A stretch of DNA of 64,000 bases, from assembly GCA_963792075.1 (NCBI GenBank), contig CAWBUW010000012.1, forward strand, positions 186,001-250,000, written 5' to 3'. Each line of letters starts with the position of its first letter. The stretch's first letter is position 1. The notes under the pieces are model-generated. The model was not told the DNA's origin, did not search any database, and worked only from the letters and a program-made list of their open reading frames with translations. Shown here piece after piece: positions 61,229-64,000 of the stretch. The DNA comes from CAWBUW01 sp963792075 (GTDB lineage Bacteria > Chloroflexota > Anaerolineae > Anaerolineales > UBA4823). Both the position numbers and the translations under genes were made by a program.

Positions 61229-61309
61229 AGGAGTGGATTGTTTTGTGCGTGCGAAGCACGCACAAAACAATCCACAGAACCGCCCCATCATGGCGATTCC
61301 CAGAGAGCC
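61221..61309. repeat. Palindromic repeat, family A, plus GATTCCCAGAGAGCC module
   Basis: Arms GTGGATTGTTTTGTGCGTGC (61233-61252) and its complement (61256-61275) around GAA, preceded by CTCAATA (61221-61227) and followed by the 35-base module at 61275-61309 shared with 39862. A composite of the two repeat types. Confidence 0.8.
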
Positions 61310-61344
61310 CTCTCAGCTTTTTCTAGTTTTTTCAAAAAGTATGG

Positions 61345-61350
61345 TATACT
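61345..61350 (+). promoter_or_regulatory. Probable -10 box of the helicase leader
   Basis: TATACT inside ATGGTATACTT, the same 11 bases as at 39911-39921 before the antitoxin. No good -35 box is seen. Confidence 0.4.
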
Positions 61351-61359
61351 TTCGCCTTC

Positions 61360-61381
61360 GGCTCGTGGGACGAGCCTTTTT
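61360..61381 (+). terminator. Leader terminator 1 (attenuator candidate)
   Basis: GGCTCGT-GGG-ACGAGCC followed by five T, only ten bases after the -10 box, so almost at the start of the transcript. Confidence 0.65.
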
Positions 61382-61416
61382 ACCAATTGACGTTGTTTTG
61401 ATCATTCCGAAGGTTT

Positions 61417-61444
61417 GCCCGGCGGATACGGTCCGGGCTTTTTT
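61417..61444 (+). terminator. Leader terminator 2 (attenuator candidate)
   Basis: GCCCGG (61417-61422), ten-base loop, CCGGGC (61433-61438), six T. It lies 110 bases before the helicase start with no gene between. Confidence 0.65.
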
Positions 61445-61553
61445 GTTGCCAGTGGCGCAGCTCCGTGAGGAGGGCGCCGGTGTGTTGCAGGGAAATGGGC
61501 AGGCAGAGGGCGGGGTCATCAAAACAACCGGGTTCTTGAAAACAGGAGTTTTG

Positions 61554-63278
61554 ATGACGACGTTTGATTCTTTTGGCCTGCACCCGGCGCTGGTGCAGGC
61601 GGTCGCTGAACGCGGCTACCAGACCCCCACACCGATCCAGGAAGCGGTGATCCCGCTGTTGATGACCGGGGAAGATGTGGCCGGCCAGGCGCAGACCGGC
61701 ACAGGAAAAACGGCAGCCTTCGCGCTGCCCATGCTGCATAACCTGGTCCCCGGCCAGAAGCATGTCCAGGCCCTGGTGGTGGCACCGACGCGTGAGCTGG
61801 CCATGCAGGTGCACGATGCCATCCAGTCGTACGGCCAGTTTGCCAAGGTGCGTGTGCTGGCAGTCTATGGCGGCTCGGCGTATGGCCCACAGATTTCTGG
61901 GTTAAAGCGCGGCGCAGATGTCGTGGTGGGCACACCCGGCCGCCTGATGGACCTGATGCGCAAAGGCGTATTGGACTTGAACCAGGTAGGACTGGTGGTG
62001 CTGGACGAGGCGGACGAAATGCTCAGCATGGGTTTCGCTGAGGATATCGAGACCATCTTGAGCGCCACACCCGAAACCCGGCAGACGGCGCTGTTCTCTG
62101 CGACATTGCCCCCTGAAATCCGCAACCTGGCCAAGCGCTATTTGCGTAACCCTCAATCCGTGACGATCCAACGTGAGCAGGTAACCGGCGTGGGCATCGA
62201 ACAGCGGGTGTATTTTGTGCACCAGGCTGAAAAGACAGCCGCCCTGACGCGGCTGTTTGAAAGCGAAGAAGTGCACAGCGCACTGATTTTTGTACGCACG
62301 CGCGTGGCAAGCGCCGAGCTGGCCAACGCACTTTCCAGCCGTGGCTTTACGGCGGAAGTCTTGAACGGCGACCTGAACCAGGAGACACGCGAGCGCACGC
62401 TGGCCCGCTTCCGCGAAGGCAAGATCAAGGTGCTGGTAGCCACGGATGTGGCCGCACGCGGCCTGGATATCGATGATATTTCGCACGTGTTCAACTACGA
62501 CCTGCCGGACGACGCAGAGATCTACGTGCACCGCATCGGCCGCACAGGCCGGGCCGGAAAGACAGGTGTGGCGATCACGCTGGCAGCGCCGTATGAAAAG
62601 CGCATGCTGTATGCAGTTGAGTCCTTTGCGCGCCAGAAGCTGGTGCGTACGACTATTCCCAGTGAAGAGAGTATCCGCCAGAAACGCGATGAGCAACTGC
62701 AGCAGCAGGTAGCCGTCTGGCTGCAGCGCGGCCGCTGCCGGCATGAACGTGAGATCGTGGATGCGCTGGTCGAGCAGGGGCATGATCCATTGGATGTGGC
62801 TGCGGCGGCGATGAAAGTGGCGCGCGCAGACGAAAAGCAGCGCCCGATTGAGTTTGTGACCGAGCTGGCGGAAGAAAGACCTTCTGACCGCGGTCTGCGC
62901 GGTGCACCGCGGGGCGACTCCCGCGGTCCACGCCGCGAGCGTTATGACCGCCCGGCGCGTACAGAACGCTTTGAACGCGACGAGCGTACGCCACGGCGCG
63001 CAGGCCCGCGCCCGGTGGCAGATACACGCCGCACCGCAGATGAACCCGGCATGGTTCGCCTGAGCATGAGGATGGGCAAACAACACGGCATCCGCCCGAA
63101 CGATGTAGTTGGCGTGATTGCGGCGCATGCCAATATCCCCGGCAGCAGCATCGGTAAGATTTCCATCCTGGAGCGGAACACGCTGGTGGATGTGCCGGAG
63201 GCTTACGTGGCGCAGGTGCTGCGCACTGCCCGCCAGGCCGAAATCCGCCGGAGGCCAATCGATTTGGAATTGGCCTGA
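61554..63278 (+). CDS. deaD: DEAD-box RNA helicase
   Basis: 574 residues. Helicase core (1-360): Q motif TPTPIQE, AQTGTGKT, PTRELA, DEAD, SAT, and HRIGRTGRAG. A basic, Arg-rich linker (about 440-485, GDSRGPRRERYDRP) is followed by a DbpA/CsdA-type RNA-binding domain (VRLSMRMGKQHGIRPNDVVG, IPGSSIGKISI). Such proteins remodel ribosomal RNA and mRNA in the cold. ATG 61554 with AGGAG starts the helicase domain; earlier in-frame codons translate the leader hairpins. Confidence 0.95.
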   Translation: MTTFDSFGLHPALVQAVAERGYQTPTPIQEAVIPLLMTGEDVAGQAQTGTGKTAAFALPMLHNLVPGQKHVQALVVAPTRELAMQVHDAIQSYGQFAKVRVLAVYGGSAYGPQISGLKRGADVVVGTPGRLMDLMRKGVLDLNQVGLVVLDEADEMLSMGFAEDIETILSATPETRQTALFSATLPPEIRNLAKRYLRNPQSVTIQREQVTGVGIEQRVYFVHQAEKTAALTRLFESEEVHSALIFVRTRVASAELANALSSRGFTAEVLNGDLNQETRERTLARFREGKIKVLVATDVAARGLDIDDISHVFNYDLPDDAEIYVHRIGRTGRAGKTGVAITLAAPYEKRMLYAVESFARQKLVRTTIPSEESIRQKRDEQLQQQVAVWLQRGRCRHEREIVDALVEQGHDPLDVAAAAMKVARADEKQRPIEFVTELAEERPSDRGLRGAPRGDSRGPRRERYDRPARTERFERDERTPRRAGPRPVADTRRTADEPGMVRLSMRMGKQHGIRPNDVVGVIAAHANIPGSSIGKISILERNTLVDVPEAYVAQVLRTARQAEIRRRPIDLELA

Positions 63279-63292
63279 GTTTTTATGATTAT

Positions 63293-63323
63293 CAAAAGTG
63301 GGTCGTCAAGCGACCCACTTTTG
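63293..63323. terminator. Bidirectional terminator
   Basis: Perfect 13-bp arms CAAAAGTGGGTCG and CGACCCACTTTTG around TCAAG, with T-rich sequence on both sides, between the convergent helicase and carboxyl-carrier genes. Confidence 0.85.
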
Positions 63324-63325
63324 TT

Positions 63326-63859
63326 TTAAAAAATTTCCACCAGCACTTCTCGCAGCGGTACAGTTTCGCCCGGCTGCACAAAGACGGCGCGCACGATGCC
63401 GGGGCGGGGAGCGCAAATTTCGTTTTGCATTTTCATCGCTTCGAGGATCAATAACGGCTGGCCGGTCGTCACGGGATCTCCCGCTTTGACGAACAGGCGC
63501 GTGATCACCCCTGGGATCGGGGATTTGATCCGCCCATCGCCCGAAACCGGATGGGTATAGCGCGCCTGCAGGTCGCGCACCTCGATGGCATGCAAGCTGC
63601 GCTGGTCGCGCAGGTTATGCAGATCGGGATCCAGGGTGACTTCATAGGGGCGCTGGTCCACCAGGTACCATTCACCCCCCGCAGAGAAGGGAACCCAGCG
63701 CAGCTCGACCGTCTCAAAAGGAACCGGCCTCTCTTCGGGGGCCTGCATCGGGCGGATGCGAGCGAGCAGAGCGCCACCGCTTTCAGCAGTGGCCGGGGGT
63801 AGGGCTGGAAGCTCGATCTCGAAAGATTGGCCGTGGATCGTGACGCCAATGCGATGCAT
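63326..63859 (-). CDS. Biotin carboxyl carrier protein of an acyl-CoA carboxylase
   Basis: 177 residues. The C-terminal 70 are a biotinyl domain with the biotin lysine K143 in EAMKM and the IKSPIPGVI start. The N-terminal 100 residues have a beta-rich part (LDPDLHNLRDQRS) of the kind found in the 3-subunit acyl-CoA or oxoacid carboxylases. It follows the end of another gene by nine bases in the same operon, which runs off the window. Confidence 0.88.
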   Translation of the reverse strand: MHRIGVTIHGQSFEIELPALPPATAESGGALLARIRPMQAPEERPVPFETVELRWVPFSAGGEWYLVDQRPYEVTLDPDLHNLRDQRSLHAIEVRDLQARYTHPVSGDGRIKSPIPGVITRLFVKAGDPVTTGQPLLILEAMKMQNEICAPRPGIVRAVFVQPGETVPLREVLVEIF

Positions 63860-63868
63860 AGGTTTCTC

Positions 63869-64000
63869 CTAACCAGTGAGATGGCGACTGGAACGGTGCC
63901 AGCCGCGGTTCAACCGTTCAGGGGTGACCGGCGTTGCGCCTTGTTCCTGGCGCAGAAAATTCAGCGCAGCGATCAGCGCCAGGTCGCGCAACTCATTCGG
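63869..64000 (-). CDS. C-terminus of an upstream carboxylase-operon gene (partial)
   Basis: The last 43 codons of a gene on the minus strand, ending TAG at 63869-63871. The visible part reads NELRDLALIAALNFLRQEQG, then TPERLNRGWHRSSRHLTG. It is too short to identify; position upstream of the biotin carrier suggests a carboxylase or carboxyltransferase subunit. Confidence 0.6.
   Translation of the reverse strand, partial: PNELRDLALIAALNFLRQEQGATPVTPERLNRGWHRSSRHLTG

Noticed and set aside
61233..61553. Long N-terminal extension of the DEAD-box helicase
   Set aside because: The added residues translate a palindrome and two terminator hairpins, and the helicase core with its own ribosome site begins at 61554.
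1..64000. CRISPR arrays, tRNA or rRNA genes, prophage or complete insertion sequences
   Set aside because: I looked for regularly spaced direct repeats, cloverleaf sequences, rRNA motifs and transposase genes and saw none; the repeats here are palindromic and non-coding.

Overview
The window (64 kb, moderately GC-rich) reads as chromosome of a Chloroflexota-like bacterium, probably of the Anaerolineae type. This is an inference from gene content and style: a type-2 isoleucyl-tRNA synthetase, a T-box in front of trp genes, a freestanding threonyl-tRNA editing domain, a tungsten aldehyde oxidoreductase module and a respiratory nitrate/NO system with many c-type cytochromes. There is no rRNA, tRNA or 16S marker to prove it. 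GTG and TTG starts are common, operons are tight, and most intergenic gaps hold perfect or near-perfect palindromes.

Layout. 1-7.5 kb: the 3' part of ileS, a PspC protein, a Zn/Cd-type P1B ATPase with a 3'-5' exonuclease gene, then a redox-defence block. That block is a peroxiredoxin-glutaredoxin fusion whose catalytic codon is an in-frame TGA (predicted selenocysteine), a MarR regulator, YceI and OsmC; a nearly identical operator lies in front of marR and yceI. 7.5-11.3 kb: phosphofructokinase, a GAF/HD-GYP signalling protein, a small LuxR-type regulator behind a LexA-like palindrome, and a freestanding ThrRS editing domain. 11.4-18.4 kb: a Trp-type T-box leader and a complete trpEGDCFBA operon, with trpC carrying a one-base frameshift.

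18.6-38.4 kb: a nitrate respiration region. NarX/NarL-like sensing is followed by a long operon: an Fe-S flavoprotein, split cytochrome b, Rieske protein, two diheme cytochromes c, a small unknown protein, narGHJI and narK. Convergent to it lie norC and norB, both enlarged: NorC has a second haem c domain and NorB carries an extra membrane domain of about 355 residues resembling NnrS. Together these would reduce nitrate to nitrite and NO to N2O; no nitrite reductase is visible in the window.

38.5-58 kb: alanine racemase, an AbrB/Doc toxin-antitoxin pair, a quinone-oxidoreductase-like enzyme, a two-component system with a three-gene ABC-2 exporter, ChrB plus an MFS permease behind a looped operator, a small regulator/membrane pair behind a double palindrome, a pentahaem cytochrome, a double-domain arsenite-type methyltransferase, and a pyruvate/acetoin dehydrogenase E1 pair. 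56.5-61.2 kb: a tungsten aldehyde:ferredoxin oxidoreductase module (AbrB-radical SAM maturase, MoaD-like protein, a small partner, the oxidoreductase, and a short ModE) with a ModE-box-like site upstream of the oxidoreductase. 61.3-64 kb: a DEAD-box helicase behind a leader with two tandem terminators, and the end of a biotin-dependent carboxylase operon.

The features I judge most worth a second look are the predicted selenoprotein, the NorB/NorC fusions, the families of intergenic palindromes and the regulatory sites (T-box, ModE box, tandem attenuators).
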